From the NCBI RefSeq assembly GCF_040796495.1, contig NZ_JBFNQN010000007.1, positions 124,001 to 188,000 on the forward strand: a stretch of DNA of 64,000 nt, written 5' to 3'. Every line of letters starts with the position of its first letter. The stretch's first letter is position 1. The notes under the pieces are model-generated. The model was not told the origin of the DNA, did not search any database, and saw only the letters and a program-made list of their open reading frames with translations. The translations under genes and the position numbers were made by a program. Source of the DNA: Kineococcus endophyticus. GTDB taxonomy: Bacteria; Actinomycetota; Actinomycetes; Actinomycetales; Kineococcaceae. Below are positions 33,939 through 42,218 of the stretch, in pieces.

Positions 33939-34661
33939 CTACCCCAGCAGCGTTTCGACGAGGATGTTGATGCTGTTCAGCACCGACTGGCCCTTGGACC
34001 GGGAGTAGTCCGTGTAGAGGACGTGCACCGGTTGCTCGGCCCAGCGCAGGTCCGAGCGGCCCACCTGGTGGACGATCTCGCTGGCGTGCGCCATCCGGTT
34101 GTGCCGGATCCGCAACGTCTGCGCGCCGCGGCGGGAGAACACCCGCAACCCGTTGTGCGCGTCGGTCAGGCGCAGGCCCGTCGTCCGGTTCGTGTAGACG
34201 ACGGCGGCGCGCAGCACCACCTTCTTCAGCCGGTCCAGCTCGGTGCGCCGGTCCAGGAACCGGCTGCCGAACACGACGTCGAGGTCCTCGTCCTCCAGGC
34301 GCCGGACCATGGCGGCGGCGTCCTCGACGCGGTGCTGGCCGTCGGCGTCGAACGTCACGACCGAGCGCGTGCGCGGGTCCCGCAGGGCGTAGGCGATCCC
34401 CGTCTGCAGCGCCGCGCCCTGGCCGAGGTTCACGGCGTGCCGGACGACGACCGCGCCGGCCCGCTCGGCCTCGTCCGCCGAGGCGTCCGTGCTGCCGTCG
34501 TCGACGCACACGACGTGGGCGAACTGCTCGCGCAGGCCCTGCACCACACCGGCGATGACGGTCGCCTCGCAGAAGAGGGGGACGACGACCCACGTGTCGT
34601 CGAACCCGGCGGCGGCGGGGCGCGGCGGGCTCGGGGTGGGGGAGGCGGCTGAGGTGGTCAC
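33939..34661 (-). CDS. Glycosyltransferase family 2 (DPM1/polyprenyl-phosphate type)
   Basis: 240 aa GT-A enzyme: WVVVPLFCEATVIAGVVQGL, VVCVDDGSTDASADEA, NLGQGAALQTGIAYAL, metal-binding VTFDADGQHRVEDA (D-A-D), VFGSRFLDRR and GLRLTDAHNGLRVFSR. Likely transfers a sugar from a nucleotide donor to a polyprenyl phosphate, with the DUF2304 protein as partner. GTG at 34661 chosen; a CATGAT hexamer ends 9 nt before it and no clear Shine-Dalgarno is seen. Divergent from the ABC flippase gene, 59 nt apart. Confidence 0.88.
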   Translation of the reverse strand: MTTSAASPTPSPPRPAAAGFDDTWVVVPLFCEATVIAGVVQGLREQFAHVVCVDDGSTDASADEAERAGAVVVRHAVNLGQGAALQTGIAYALRDPRTRSVVTFDADGQHRVEDAAAMVRRLEDEDLDVVFGSRFLDRRTELDRLKKVVLRAAVVYTNRTTGLRLTDAHNGLRVFSRRGAQTLRIRHNRMAHASEIVHQVGRSDLRWAEQPVHVLYTDYSRSKGQSVLNSINILVETLLG

Positions 34662-34720
34662 GGCCCGTCCATCATGGCGCGTCCCCCACCCCACCTCGCG
34701 CATCGGCGAGGATGACGCGC

Positions 34721-36538
34721 GTGAAGTCCCTGCTGTCGACCGTCCGCGCGCTGCTCTCGCTCCTGCCGGCGGGCAGTTCGCGGTTCGTGGCGGTCTACTG
34801 CACGGCCCAGGCGCTGCTGTCCGTCTTCGACGTCGCCGCCCTCGGTCTGCTCGCGGTGCTGCTGCCCGCGGCGGTCAGCGGGAGCGGTCAGCTCGCCCTC
34901 GCCCTGCCCGTGCTCGGTGACCGGGTCAGCACCGTGCAGCTCATCGTCCTCATCTGCGTCGCCAGCCTGCTGCTGGTGGCCAAGTCGCTGGCCCAGCTGA
35001 CCCTGGTGCGCTGGGGCGTCGTGCGGTTCGCCGTGCACGAGGTCGACGTCGCCGACCGTCTCGTGCGCGCGTACCTGTCGGCGTCGTGGGCCTACCGGCT
35101 GCGGGCGTCGTCGGCGCGCGCGGTCCGCACGGTCGACGAGTCGCTCAACCAGGCGTTCAACGGCTTCCTCATGCCGTTCTCCAGCCTCGTCGCCGAGGTC
35201 GCCTCGCTCGTCGCCGTCGGGGCCGTCGTCCTCGTCGCGGCGTGGCAGACGGCGATCGTCGCGGCGGTCTACTTCGGGCTCATCGCCGTCCTGCTGTACT
35301 CCGTGATCGCCAAGCGCGCCGCCGCCGCGGGCCGGACGGCGACGTCGGCCTCCGTCGACACCATCCGGCTCGTCCAGGAGTCCTTCGCGACGACGAAGGA
35401 GATCACGCTGCGCGGCCGCGGCGAGCAGCTCGCCGGCGTCGCGCGCGAGGTGCGCGCCGGCAGCGCCCGGGCCCGCGGGATGGCCTTCTTCTACTCCGTC
35501 GGCCCGCGGTTCGTGCTCGAGGCGGCGCTGCTCGGCGGGTTCCTCGTCGTCGGCGGGATCGCGGTCCTGACCCAGGGCGTCACCGAGGCCGTGTCGGCCA
35601 TCGGGCTGTTCGCCGTGGCGGGGTTCCGCGTCGTGCCGTGCCTGACCCGGTTGCAGTCGGTCTTCGCGACGATGCACGCCCACGAGCCCAACGCCCACGA
35701 GGTGCTCGACGCGCTGCGCGAGACGGGGGCCACGGACCGCGAGCCGGCGCGCTTCGCCCCCGTCGACCCCGTCGGCCTGCCGCCGGGGGCCGTGGAGATC
35801 GTCCTGGAGGACGTCACCTTCACCTACCCGGGCAGCGCGCGTCCCGCTCTCGACGGCGTCTCGGCGCGCATCCCCGCCGGGGCGCGCGTCGCGGTCGTCG
35901 GGCGGTCCGGGTCGGGCAAGTCCACGCTCGTCGACGTCGTCCTGGGCCTGCTGACCCCGTCGTCGGGGCGCGTCCTCGTCGGCGGGGTGCCGCTGGCCGA
36001 CGTCGCGGCCGGCTGGCGCGGGCGCATCGGGTACGTGCCGCAGGAGGTCGCGCTGCTCGACGCCGACGTCGCCGCGAACGTGGCGCTGTCCTGGCGGCGG
36101 GAGGAGGTCGACGAGGCACGCGTGCAGCGGGTCCTCGCCGACGCCCAGCTCACCGAGGTCGTCGCCGGTCTGCCACAGGGCCTGTCGACGCCCGTGGGCG
36201 AGCGGGGGCTGCGCCTGTCGGGCGGGCAGCGGCAGCGCCTCGGCATCGCCCGCGCCCTCTACACCGACCCGAAGGTGCTCGTCCTGGACGAGGCGACGTC
36301 GGCGCTGGACGCCGCCACCGAGGCCGCCGTCACCGCGACGGTGGCCGGCCTGCACGACGACGTCACCGTCCTCGTCGTCGCCCACCGGCTCGCCACCGTC
36401 CGCGACTGCGACGCCGTCGTGCTGCTGGAGGAGGGGCGGGTCGTCGACGTCGGCACGTTCGACGAGGTCGTCGCGCGGGTGCCGGACTTCGCCGTCCAGG
36501 CGGAGCTGTCCGGGCTGACGGGGGCGCCCGGCGCCTGA
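34721..36538 (+). CDS. ABC transporter, fused permease-ATPase (PglK-like flippase)
   Basis: 605 aa half-transporter (602 in-frame alternatives aside, ATG at 34712 is an alternative start; GTG 34721 has better spacing to GAGGA). About six helices lie in residues 20-320. The ATPase has Walker A VVGRSGSGKSTLVDVVLG (about 390), GYVPQEVALLDADVA, signature LRLSGGQRQRLGIARAL, Walker B VLVLDEATSALD and VAHRLATV. Resembles lipid-linked oligosaccharide flippases; works as a homodimer. Next to the GT2/DUF2304 pair, which supports a role in surface glycan export. Confidence 0.88.
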   Translation: MKSLLSTVRALLSLLPAGSSRFVAVYCTAQALLSVFDVAALGLLAVLLPAAVSGSGQLALALPVLGDRVSTVQLIVLICVASLLLVAKSLAQLTLVRWGVVRFAVHEVDVADRLVRAYLSASWAYRLRASSARAVRTVDESLNQAFNGFLMPFSSLVAEVASLVAVGAVVLVAAWQTAIVAAVYFGLIAVLLYSVIAKRAAAAGRTATSASVDTIRLVQESFATTKEITLRGRGEQLAGVAREVRAGSARARGMAFFYSVGPRFVLEAALLGGFLVVGGIAVLTQGVTEAVSAIGLFAVAGFRVVPCLTRLQSVFATMHAHEPNAHEVLDALRETGATDREPARFAPVDPVGLPPGAVEIVLEDVTFTYPGSARPALDGVSARIPAGARVAVVGRSGSGKSTLVDVVLGLLTPSSGRVLVGGVPLADVAAGWRGRIGYVPQEVALLDADVAANVALSWRREEVDEARVQRVLADAQLTEVVAGLPQGLSTPVGERGLRLSGGQRQRLGIARALYTDPKVLVLDEATSALDAATEAAVTATVAGLHDDVTVLVVAHRLATVRDCDAVVLLEEGRVVDVGTFDEVVARVPDFAVQAELSGLTGAPGA

Positions 36539-36555
36539 CCCGTTCCTGGGCACGA

Positions 36556-36588
36556 CTGCGGGACCCGCCCCCCCCGCGGGTCCCGCAG
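36556..36588. terminator. Bidirectional hairpin terminator
   Basis: CTGCGGGACCCGC (36556-36568) and GCGGGTCCCGCAG (36576-36588) are exact 13-nt arms around a loop of seven C. It separates the convergent ABC flippase and I36-CHAP genes. Confidence 0.85.
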
Positions 36589-36596
36589 CCGGCGGG

Positions 36597-37436
36597 TCAC
36601 TTCAGGTGGATGAACGTGCTGAACTGCGAGTTCGCCGAGCCCACCGTGGTCGTGCGGTGCGAGTACGCGTCGCGCTGCAGGTAGTTGTACTCGTCCACCT
36701 CGATCGAGCCGTTGGCGTTGACCTTCGTCACGAACGCCACGTGGCCGTAGGTGCCCCCGTTGCGGACGGCGACGTCCCCGGCGCGCGGGGTCCCGGACAC
36801 CGGGATGCCGGCGGCGCGGGCGGCCTGGTCCCAGTGCTCGGCGTTGCCCCAGTGCTGGCCCTTGTAGGAGTTGCTGAAGTCGATGCCGAGGCGGGAGCGC
36901 ACGGCCCAGGCGACGAAGCTCGTGCACTGGCCCTTGTAGAAGTTCCACGGGTCGACGCCGCTGCCCTGGCCCTTGTAGGGGTAGTCGTCGCGGGCCGGGT
37001 AGCCACCGGTGGAAGTGCCGCCGCCGATGCGGTGGGAGGCGTTCTCGTTCTTCAGGGTGGCGTTGAGCTTGGCCTTGGCGCCGGCGGCGATCTTCTGCCC
37101 CGCACCGCCGTACCCGCTGTTGAAGAACACCGTGACGGGCTTGCCGGTGCGGTTCCACGCCGACGCCGCGTTGTTCTTGACGCACTTGCCCTTGCCGGTG
37201 CCGGTGCCGCGGAACTCGTAGCAGCTGGGCTGGGTGGCGCCGTAGTCGGAGATCGAGCCGGTGAAGTCGGAGACCGACCCCTGCTGGCCGCTGTTGAAGT
37301 ACAGGCAGAACTCCCCGGCGTTGCAGGCGCCGTCGCGGACGGCGGCCTGGGCGGGGGCGGAGACGGCGAGCGTGCCGGCGGCCAGGAGGCCGGTGGCGAC
37401 GGTGGCGCCGAGGGCGGAGCGGAAGGGAGTGCGCAT
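36597..37436 (-). CDS. Secreted I36-like inhibitor domain plus CHAP amidase/peptidase
   Basis: 279 aa. Signal peptide (ALGATVATGLLAAGTLAVSAPAQA minus ends, cleavage near residue 31). Residues about 35-130 resemble the peptidase inhibitor I36 family (EFCLYFNSGQQGS, FRGTGTGKGKCVKNNAASAW). Residues about 150-275 form a CHAP domain: catalytic Cys in GQCTSFVAWAVRSRLG, His in GTYGHVAFVTKVN, and third residue region VDEYNY. Likely cleaves peptidoglycan outside the cell, with the N-terminal module for binding or inhibition. ATG at 37436 has GAGAGGAA upstream. Confidence 0.85.
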   Translation of the reverse strand: MRTPFRSALGATVATGLLAAGTLAVSAPAQAAVRDGACNAGEFCLYFNSGQQGSVSDFTGSISDYGATQPSCYEFRGTGTGKGKCVKNNAASAWNRTGKPVTVFFNSGYGGAGQKIAAGAKAKLNATLKNENASHRIGGGTSTGGYPARDDYPYKGQGSGVDPWNFYKGQCTSFVAWAVRSRLGIDFSNSYKGQHWGNAEHWDQAARAAGIPVSGTPRAGDVAVRNGGTYGHVAFVTKVNANGSIEVDEYNYLQRDAYSHRTTTVGSANSQFSTFIHLK

Positions 37437-37484
37437 GGTGGGTTCCTCTCGGTTCGGGTGATCGGGTGGTGCGGGGCGGGTGGG

Positions 37485-38336
37485 TCAGCCGCGCTGGACC
37501 TGTTCCCAGGTCCGCTTGCGGACGGCGGGGCCGTCGTCGGGGGCGCCGTTCGCGAGCCCGTTGCGGCCCTCGTGGTAGTCGCCGACCTGGTCGGCCGCCG
37601 GCCGCGACAGGTCGGGGTCGCTGACGGCCACCGCGTGCACGTGCAGCGGCCACCGGCCCTGCGCCGGGGTGCGCAGCCAGGCCGCGAAACCCACCTCCCG
37701 CAGCGCGGTGACGAGGGCGCGGCGCTGGGCCGGGGTGAGCCCTTCGGCGTCGAGGTCGAGGGCGCCGCCACCGTCGTGGGTGCCGGCCGAGGTCGGGTCG
37801 GCGCCGGGGGAGTAGGACCCCTGTTCGACGACGACCGGGACCGCGGCCCGTCGCCGGGCGGCCTGCAGCATGGCCAGCGTGCGGGCGTTGCAGGCGAAGC
37901 CCTGGACGGTGGTCCGCCCGCCCGTCGCCACGGGCCGCACCACGGTGAAGCGGCCCTGGCCCAGCCGTTCCAGCGACGCCCGGCCCGGCAGCCCCGTGGC
38001 GCCGAGGCCGCTGTAGCCGAGCGAGCGCTGCCACGCCGCGTAGGCCGCCACGGTGCGGGTGCCGAAGTGGCCGTCGACGTACCCGGCGGCGAGCAGGCCG
38101 CGGTCGGCGAGCGCCCGTTCGACGAGCCGGACGGCGGGGCCCGCCCCCGCGGTGGTGCCCTCGCCGGCCTTCGCCGGGTCCCACTGAGCCGCCAGCAGGA
38201 CCGCCTCCATGGACACCGTGGGCAGCGTCGCGGCCGCGGCCCGGGGTGCGGCGGCCAGGGCGAGCGGGGCGGCGGCCAGGGCGCCGACGACGGTCCGCCG
38301 CCGTGCGCCGGGACCGTCCCGCAGGGTGTGCGACAT
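37485..38336 (-). CDS. Tat-exported peptidoglycan-binding and M15-like peptidase protein
   Basis: 283 aa. Arg-Arg-Arg followed by TVVGALAAAPLALAAAPRAAA indicates a Tat signal. Residues about 55-105 look like a PG_binding_1 fold (LADRGLLAAGYVDGHFGTRT, AAWQRSLGYSG). The C-terminal part has THDGGGALDLDAEG and WPLHVHAVAV, giving the H-x-D ... H-x-H metal ligands of M15/VanY-type D,D- or L,D-carboxypeptidases. ATG at 38336 with GAGGAGGAG. Just downstream lies the I36-CHAP gene on the same strand (48 nt), probably a shared transcript. Confidence 0.8.
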   Translation of the reverse strand: MSHTLRDGPGARRRTVVGALAAAPLALAAAPRAAAATLPTVSMEAVLLAAQWDPAKAGEGTTAGAGPAVRLVERALADRGLLAAGYVDGHFGTRTVAAYAAWQRSLGYSGLGATGLPGRASLERLGQGRFTVVRPVATGGRTTVQGFACNARTLAMLQAARRRAAVPVVVEQGSYSPGADPTSAGTHDGGGALDLDAEGLTPAQRRALVTALREVGFAAWLRTPAQGRWPLHVHAVAVSDPDLSRPAADQVGDYHEGRNGLANGAPDDGPAVRKRTWEQVQRG

Positions 38337-38467
38337 CGCTCCTCCTCCTCGGGGGGCCGGGTGCTCCCGGCCGGTGCACCGACCCTCGTCGCGAGGGGCC
38401 GGGGGCGTCACGGGCAGCCCCTGCCCCCCGCCGTCCTTGTGCCGACCGGACCGCCGGGCCACAATGC

Positions 38468-39493
38468 GTGACCGTGCGTGACAGGGGGTCCGGTGCTGCG
38501 CCCGCTCCCGTGACGGGGGACGCCACGGGGGACTCCACGGGGGACTCCACGGGGGACTGCGCGGGGGACTTCGTCATCCGCTACGCCGACGAGACGTGCC
38601 CCCTCGCCGAGGGCGAGCGGCGCCGCTTCGGCCGCAGCGACGCCGAGCACGACATCACCGTCTGGGAGCAGGTCCGCGGCAACACCCTGTCCGTCGTGGC
38701 CGGAGAGCTCTGGTGCACCGAGGGCCAGGTCTGGGTGCGCAACCTCTCCAGCGCGCACGAGCTCGTCGTCGACGGACCGGGGGTCGTCTCCACCGTGCTG
38801 CCGCCGCGCGAACCGGACCGGCCGGGGCACGCCTGCTCGGTGCCGTGGCCGCAGGGATCGGTGCACGCGCCCAGCACCGGGTCCTGGCGCCTCGACGTCG
38901 GCCCCGCGACCCCGGACCCGGCGCTCGCGCCCCCTCCCGGGCCCCCTCCCGGGCCCCCTCCCGGGCCCGCTGACGCCCGGCGCGTCCCGCGCGACCTCGA
39001 CCCCGTCGCCCGCGCGGTCTGCGCCCCCGTCCTCGCCGGCCGGCGCGACGGGGCCGGTGAGGAGGAGGTCTCCGTGGCGCTCGGTCTGCCGCGGACCACC
39101 GTCCGGCGGCACTTCGCCCGGCTCGCCGACGCCCTCGGCTGCGAGGACCCGTCCGCGGTGGACGGCCCGCAGCTGGCCCGGGTGCTGCTGGCCTCGCCCG
39201 TCCTGGGGACGGTCCGGGTGCCGGACGTGCCGGAGCAGCACCGCGACGTCGCCGAGGCCGTCTGCGCGCCGCTGCTGCGGGGCGCCCCCGGGCCCGCCAC
39301 CTACGCCGAGGTCGCCGCCGTCCTGGGCGTCAGCGCCCGCACCGCCCGACGGCGCGTCGAGGCGCTCGTGGAGGAGTACGCCGGCACCGTGCGCGCCCTG
39401 CCCGGTGGCCTGCGGCCGGAGGACACCCTCACGGCGGCGGTCGCCCGGTTGCTGGTCCACCGCGGGAAGCTGCAGGGGAGCGCCGGTGGCTGA
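38468..39493 (+). CDS. FHA-like domain protein with two helix-turn-helix repeats
   Basis: 341 aa soluble protein. An N-terminal TGDSTGD repeat is followed by an FHA-like region (RRFGRSDAEHDITVW to WVRNLSSAHELVV, about 44-105), a Pro-Gly linker, and two related winged-helix units: VCAPVLAGR...EEVSVALGLPRTTVRRHFARL (about 180-225) and VCAPLLRGA...AEVAAVLGVSARTARRRVEAL (about 258-300). Probably a phosphopeptide-binding regulator working with the kinase encoded next (8-nt overlap). The usual FHA S-x-x-H is not clear. GTG 38468 chosen; GTG 38474 is equally possible. Confidence 0.7.
   Translation: MTVRDRGSGAAPAPVTGDATGDSTGDSTGDCAGDFVIRYADETCPLAEGERRRFGRSDAEHDITVWEQVRGNTLSVVAGELWCTEGQVWVRNLSSAHELVVDGPGVVSTVLPPREPDRPGHACSVPWPQGSVHAPSTGSWRLDVGPATPDPALAPPPGPPPGPPPGPADARRVPRDLDPVARAVCAPVLAGRRDGAGEEEVSVALGLPRTTVRRHFARLADALGCEDPSAVDGPQLARVLLASPVLGTVRVPDVPEQHRDVAEAVCAPLLRGAPGPATYAEVAAVLGVSARTARRRVEALVEEYAGTVRALPGGLRPEDTLTAAVARLLVHRGKLQGSAGG
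38519..38569 (+). repeat. 12-nt tandem repeats at the 5' end of the FHA-like gene
   Basis: About four copies of a GGGGGACTCCAC-like unit encode the T-G-D-S repeat. A second 12-nt tandem (CCCCTCCCGGGC, three copies, about 38931-38969) encodes P-P-P-G in the linker. Copy-number change would stay in frame. Confidence 0.75.
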
Positions 39494-40904
39494 CCTGCCC
39501 TTCCCCGACGGGTTCGAGCCCGTCGGGGCCCCCCTCGGCGTCGGGTCGACGGCCGTGGTGTGGCTGGCGCGGCGCACGGTCGACGGCCGGCTCAGCGCGC
39601 TGAAGGTGTGGCGGCGGCCGCTGGCCGGGCCCCGGGACCGCGAGCGCTTCGTGCGCGAGGTCCGCCGGCACGCCGACCTGGCCGCCACCAGCGGCCACCT
39701 CGTCTCCTACACCTGGGCCGAGCCGGACGCCGACCCGCCGTGGATCGCGGTGGAGCCCCACGGCCGGGCGCTCGCCGACGTCCTCGCCGCCGAGGGCCGT
39801 CCGCCCCTGGCGGAGGGTCTCGCGTGGGGGCACGACCTGCTGCTGGGGCTGGCCGCCGTGCACCGCAGCGGCGCCGTCCACCGGGACGTCGGCGTCGCCA
39901 ACGTCCTCGTCCACGAGGGCCGGGCCAAGCTCTGCGACCTCGGTCTGTCCACGACCCAGGGAGCGGCCACGGAGGACCGTGCGGCGGGCACGCCCCGCTT
40001 CGTGGCCCCCGAGCTGCTGGCAGGGGCCGACCCCGACGCGCGCAGCGACGTGTACTCCGCGGCCGTCGTCCTGCGCGACGTCCTGGGCGAGGACCTGCCG
40101 GCCGGGCTGGAACAGACGGTGACGGCGGCGGCGTCCGTCCGGCCCGGGGACCGGCCGGTGGACGCCGGCGCCTTCGCACAGCGGCTCGCACGCGACGCCC
40201 GGGCCCTGGGCGTGGAGCTGCCCGCCGAACTGCCCCCCGGACCGCGCGCGGCGCTCGGACCCGGCGGGCTGGAGCGTGCGGTTCCCCGTGCCCGCTCCCG
40301 TCCTCGTCCTCGGCCACGCGCTCGGCTCGTCGGGGGCCTGGTCGGGGGTGTCGCCGCGCTCGCCGCCGGTGTCGTGGCGCTGTCGGCCGGCGGGTTCCTG
40401 GACGGTGACGCGCAGGACGCCGGGGGCGGTGCACCACCGCGCACCACGGCCGGCGGGACCGCGACCGGCGCCCCGGACGCCGCGACCGCCCGCGCCGACG
40501 TCGCCGCCGACGGGAGCCCGGTGGTGCTGCCCCCGGCGACGTCCGGCCGGTGCGACCAGGCGGTGACGGACGCCGACCCGGTGGCCCGCCCGGTGCTGAC
40601 GCGCGCCGACGGCGTGGTCGTCGGGGAGGTGCGGCTCTTCCAGGCCCCGGACGGCGGGGAGGTGTGCGCCAAGCTCGTCAAGCCCGAGGGGTCACCCCTG
40701 CGCGGGCAGGAGACCCACCTCGCGCTGACGTTGTGCGGGCAGGGCGGCACCTGCGACCACGACTGGCACGCCTACCGGATCGACGCCGGCCCGGTGGTCG
40801 TCCCCGCCGTCGACGGGTGCGTGTCCTGGCGAGCCTCCGTGCTGGACGCCTCGGGGCGGGAGTGGTGGGTGCGGGACGCGACCGGGACGTGGTCCTGCGC
40901 CTGA
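39486..40904 (+). CDS. Membrane serine/threonine protein kinase with divergent catalytic loop
   Basis: 472 aa. Kinase domain about 10-255: Gly loop LGVGSTAVVWLA, VAIK-type Lys in ALKVWRR, catalytic loop HRDVGVANVLV, DLGLS in place of D-F-G-x-S, and A-P-E as APELL. The usual Lys after HRD-x is Gly, so activity may be reduced. A basic Pro/Arg stretch precedes one helix (LVGGLVGGVAALAAGVVALSA, about 280). The outer part has six Cys (C-x2-C-like spacing near LCGQGGTCDHDW) and may be a disulfide-bonded sensor. GTG at 39486 overlaps the FHA-like gene by 8 nt, linking kinase and reader. Confidence 0.85.
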   Translation: MADLPFPDGFEPVGAPLGVGSTAVVWLARRTVDGRLSALKVWRRPLAGPRDRERFVREVRRHADLAATSGHLVSYTWAEPDADPPWIAVEPHGRALADVLAAEGRPPLAEGLAWGHDLLLGLAAVHRSGAVHRDVGVANVLVHEGRAKLCDLGLSTTQGAATEDRAAGTPRFVAPELLAGADPDARSDVYSAAVVLRDVLGEDLPAGLEQTVTAAASVRPGDRPVDAGAFAQRLARDARALGVELPAELPPGPRAALGPGGLERAVPRARSRPRPRPRARLVGGLVGGVAALAAGVVALSAGGFLDGDAQDAGGGAPPRTTAGGTATGAPDAATARADVAADGSPVVLPPATSGRCDQAVTDADPVARPVLTRADGVVVGEVRLFQAPDGGEVCAKLVKPEGSPLRGQETHLALTLCGQGGTCDHDWHAYRIDAGPVVVPAVDGCVSWRASVLDASGREWWVRDATGTWSCA

Positions 40905-40956
40905 GGTGTGCAGGAACGCTGCACCCGTCGGCACGGTGGTGGGTCATGATCGGAGG

Positions 40957-41334
40957 GTGAGCACTGCCCGGGCCCTGGCCGCCGGCCACCTGGGGGTCCA
41001 GGCCGTCGCGGTGCCGGTGTGGTGGGCCGGCCTGAGGCTCTCGCCGACGTTCCGACGGCCCTTCGAGCTCGGTGACCCGGCCGTGCTGGACTCCTTCGCC
41101 CCCGGCGACGTCGTCCTCGCGCTGACCTCGGCGGCCGCCGCCGTGCTCGTCCGCGCCGGGCACCCCGCGGCGGCCCCGGCGGCCGGTGTCGTCACCGCCG
41201 TCGTGGGCTGGAGCACCGTCCGCACGGTCCGGTGCGCGGCGGCGAGCCGCAGCGGCGGGCTCGGCGTCCTCGCGATGACGGCCGCGACGGCGGGCAGCGC
41301 CGTGGCCTGGGTGCTCGCACGGTCCACGCGGTGA
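40957..41334 (+). CDS. Small membrane protein of unknown function
   Basis: 125 aa with about three hydrophobic segments (AAGHLGVQAVAVPVWWAGL, DVVLALTSAAAAVLVRAG, GVLAMTAATAGSAVAWVLA). No family recognised. The GTG at 40957 directly follows CGGAGG (no spacing), and a CATGAT hexamer ends 6 nt before it, so a leaderless start is more likely. Its TGA overlaps the next gene (GTGA), so it is probably co-expressed with the methyltransferase-like protein. Confidence 0.7.
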   Translation: MSTARALAAGHLGVQAVAVPVWWAGLRLSPTFRRPFELGDPAVLDSFAPGDVVLALTSAAAAVLVRAGHPAAAPAAGVVTAVVGWSTVRTVRCAAASRSGGLGVLAMTAATAGSAVAWVLARSTR

Positions 41335-41861
41335 GGCTCTACCGCGTCGCCCGGCCCGCGAGCCCCGCGCGGCACCTGGCCAAGACCCTCGGCTGGATGG
41401 TCGTGGTCTGGACCCTCGCCCTCCTCGCGCTGCCCGCGGTGCTGCGGACGGCCGAGCGCTGGCTGGGGGTCCCGACGTGGCCGCTGCCGGGGGGCCGGGT
41501 CGCGGGGCTCGCCCTCCTCGTCGCGGCGAGCGCGCTCGGGATCCGCTGCGCGGTCGCGATGGCGAGCGGGGAGGGGACGCCGGTGCCGTTCGACGCAGCC
41601 GCCCGGCTGGTCGTGACCGGCCCCTACCGCTGGGTGCGCAACCCCATGGCCGTCAGCGGGTGCACCCAGGCCCTCGGGGTGGCGCTGCTGGTCGGGTCGC
41701 CGTCGTACTACCTCGTGCCGGCCGCGGGGGCGCTGCTGCGGCAGTTCGTCATCAGGCCCTCGGAGGAGCGGTTCCTGCTGCAGCGCTTCGGGGACCCCTA
41801 CGCGCGGTACCGGGACGCGGTCCCGTTGTGGGTGCCGGCGCGGCTACCGTGGGGCCGGTGA
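41331..41861 (+). CDS. Isoprenylcysteine/phospholipid methyltransferase-like membrane protein
   Basis: 176 aa with about four helices. The C-terminal half has the signature of the ICMT/PEMT superfamily: VVTGPYRWVRNPMAVSG, then an E-E-R-F-L-L-Q-R-F-G-D-P-Y-A-R-Y segment. These residues bind S-adenosylmethionine in the family. Methyl acceptor unknown. GTG 41331 overlaps the previous stop, and its own stop overlaps the next gene, giving a three-gene unit. Confidence 0.82.
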   Translation: MRLYRVARPASPARHLAKTLGWMVVVWTLALLALPAVLRTAERWLGVPTWPLPGGRVAGLALLVAASALGIRCAVAMASGEGTPVPFDAAARLVVTGPYRWVRNPMAVSGCTQALGVALLVGSPSYYLVPAAGALLRQFVIRPSEERFLLQRFGDPYARYRDAVPLWVPARLPWGR

Positions 41862-42157
41862 TCCAGCACACCGTCGTCTTCACCCTGGTCCACGAACCCG
41901 GTTCCCCGGCCGAGGCGGAGTTCCTCACCACCGCCCGGCGCGACCTCGGTGCGCTCGAGGGTGTCGGCGGGTTCACCGTCCACCGGCAGGTCAGCGTGAA
42001 GAGCCCCGGGTCCTGGCAGTTCTCGATGGTCTTCGCCGACCAGGAGGCCTACGACGCCTACGACGCGCACCCGGTGCACCGCGCCTTCGTGGCCGACCGC
42101 TGGGCCCGCGAGGTCGCCGAGTTCCACGAGTACGACTTCGTCCGCTGGGACGGCTGA
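41858..42157 (+). CDS. Dabb (stress-responsive A/B barrel) family protein
   Basis: 99 aa ferredoxin-like dimeric barrel protein. Begins VIQHTVVFTLVHEPGSP and ends AHPVHRAFVADRWAREVAEF-HEYDF, both typical of Dabb proteins (H-P-x-H near the C-terminus). Function of the family varies; no specific activity inferred. GTG overlaps the upstream TGA. Confidence 0.85.
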   Translation: MIQHTVVFTLVHEPGSPAEAEFLTTARRDLGALEGVGGFTVHRQVSVKSPGSWQFSMVFADQEAYDAYDAHPVHRAFVADRWAREVAEFHEYDFVRWDG

Positions 42158-42218
42158 GGGTCCTCGTCCGGGAGTGGCGGGCCCCGGTTCCGAGAACCGC
42201 TGGGTAGGGTTCCGGATC

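Noticed and set aside
34712-34720. ATG at 34712 as the start of the ABC flippase
   Set aside because: It directly abuts GAGG with no spacing; GTG at 34721 has proper spacing. The alternative remains possible.
38931-38969. Short tandem repeats considered as a CRISPR-like array
   Set aside because: Units are 12 nt with no spacers and encode P-P-P-G in a protein linker.
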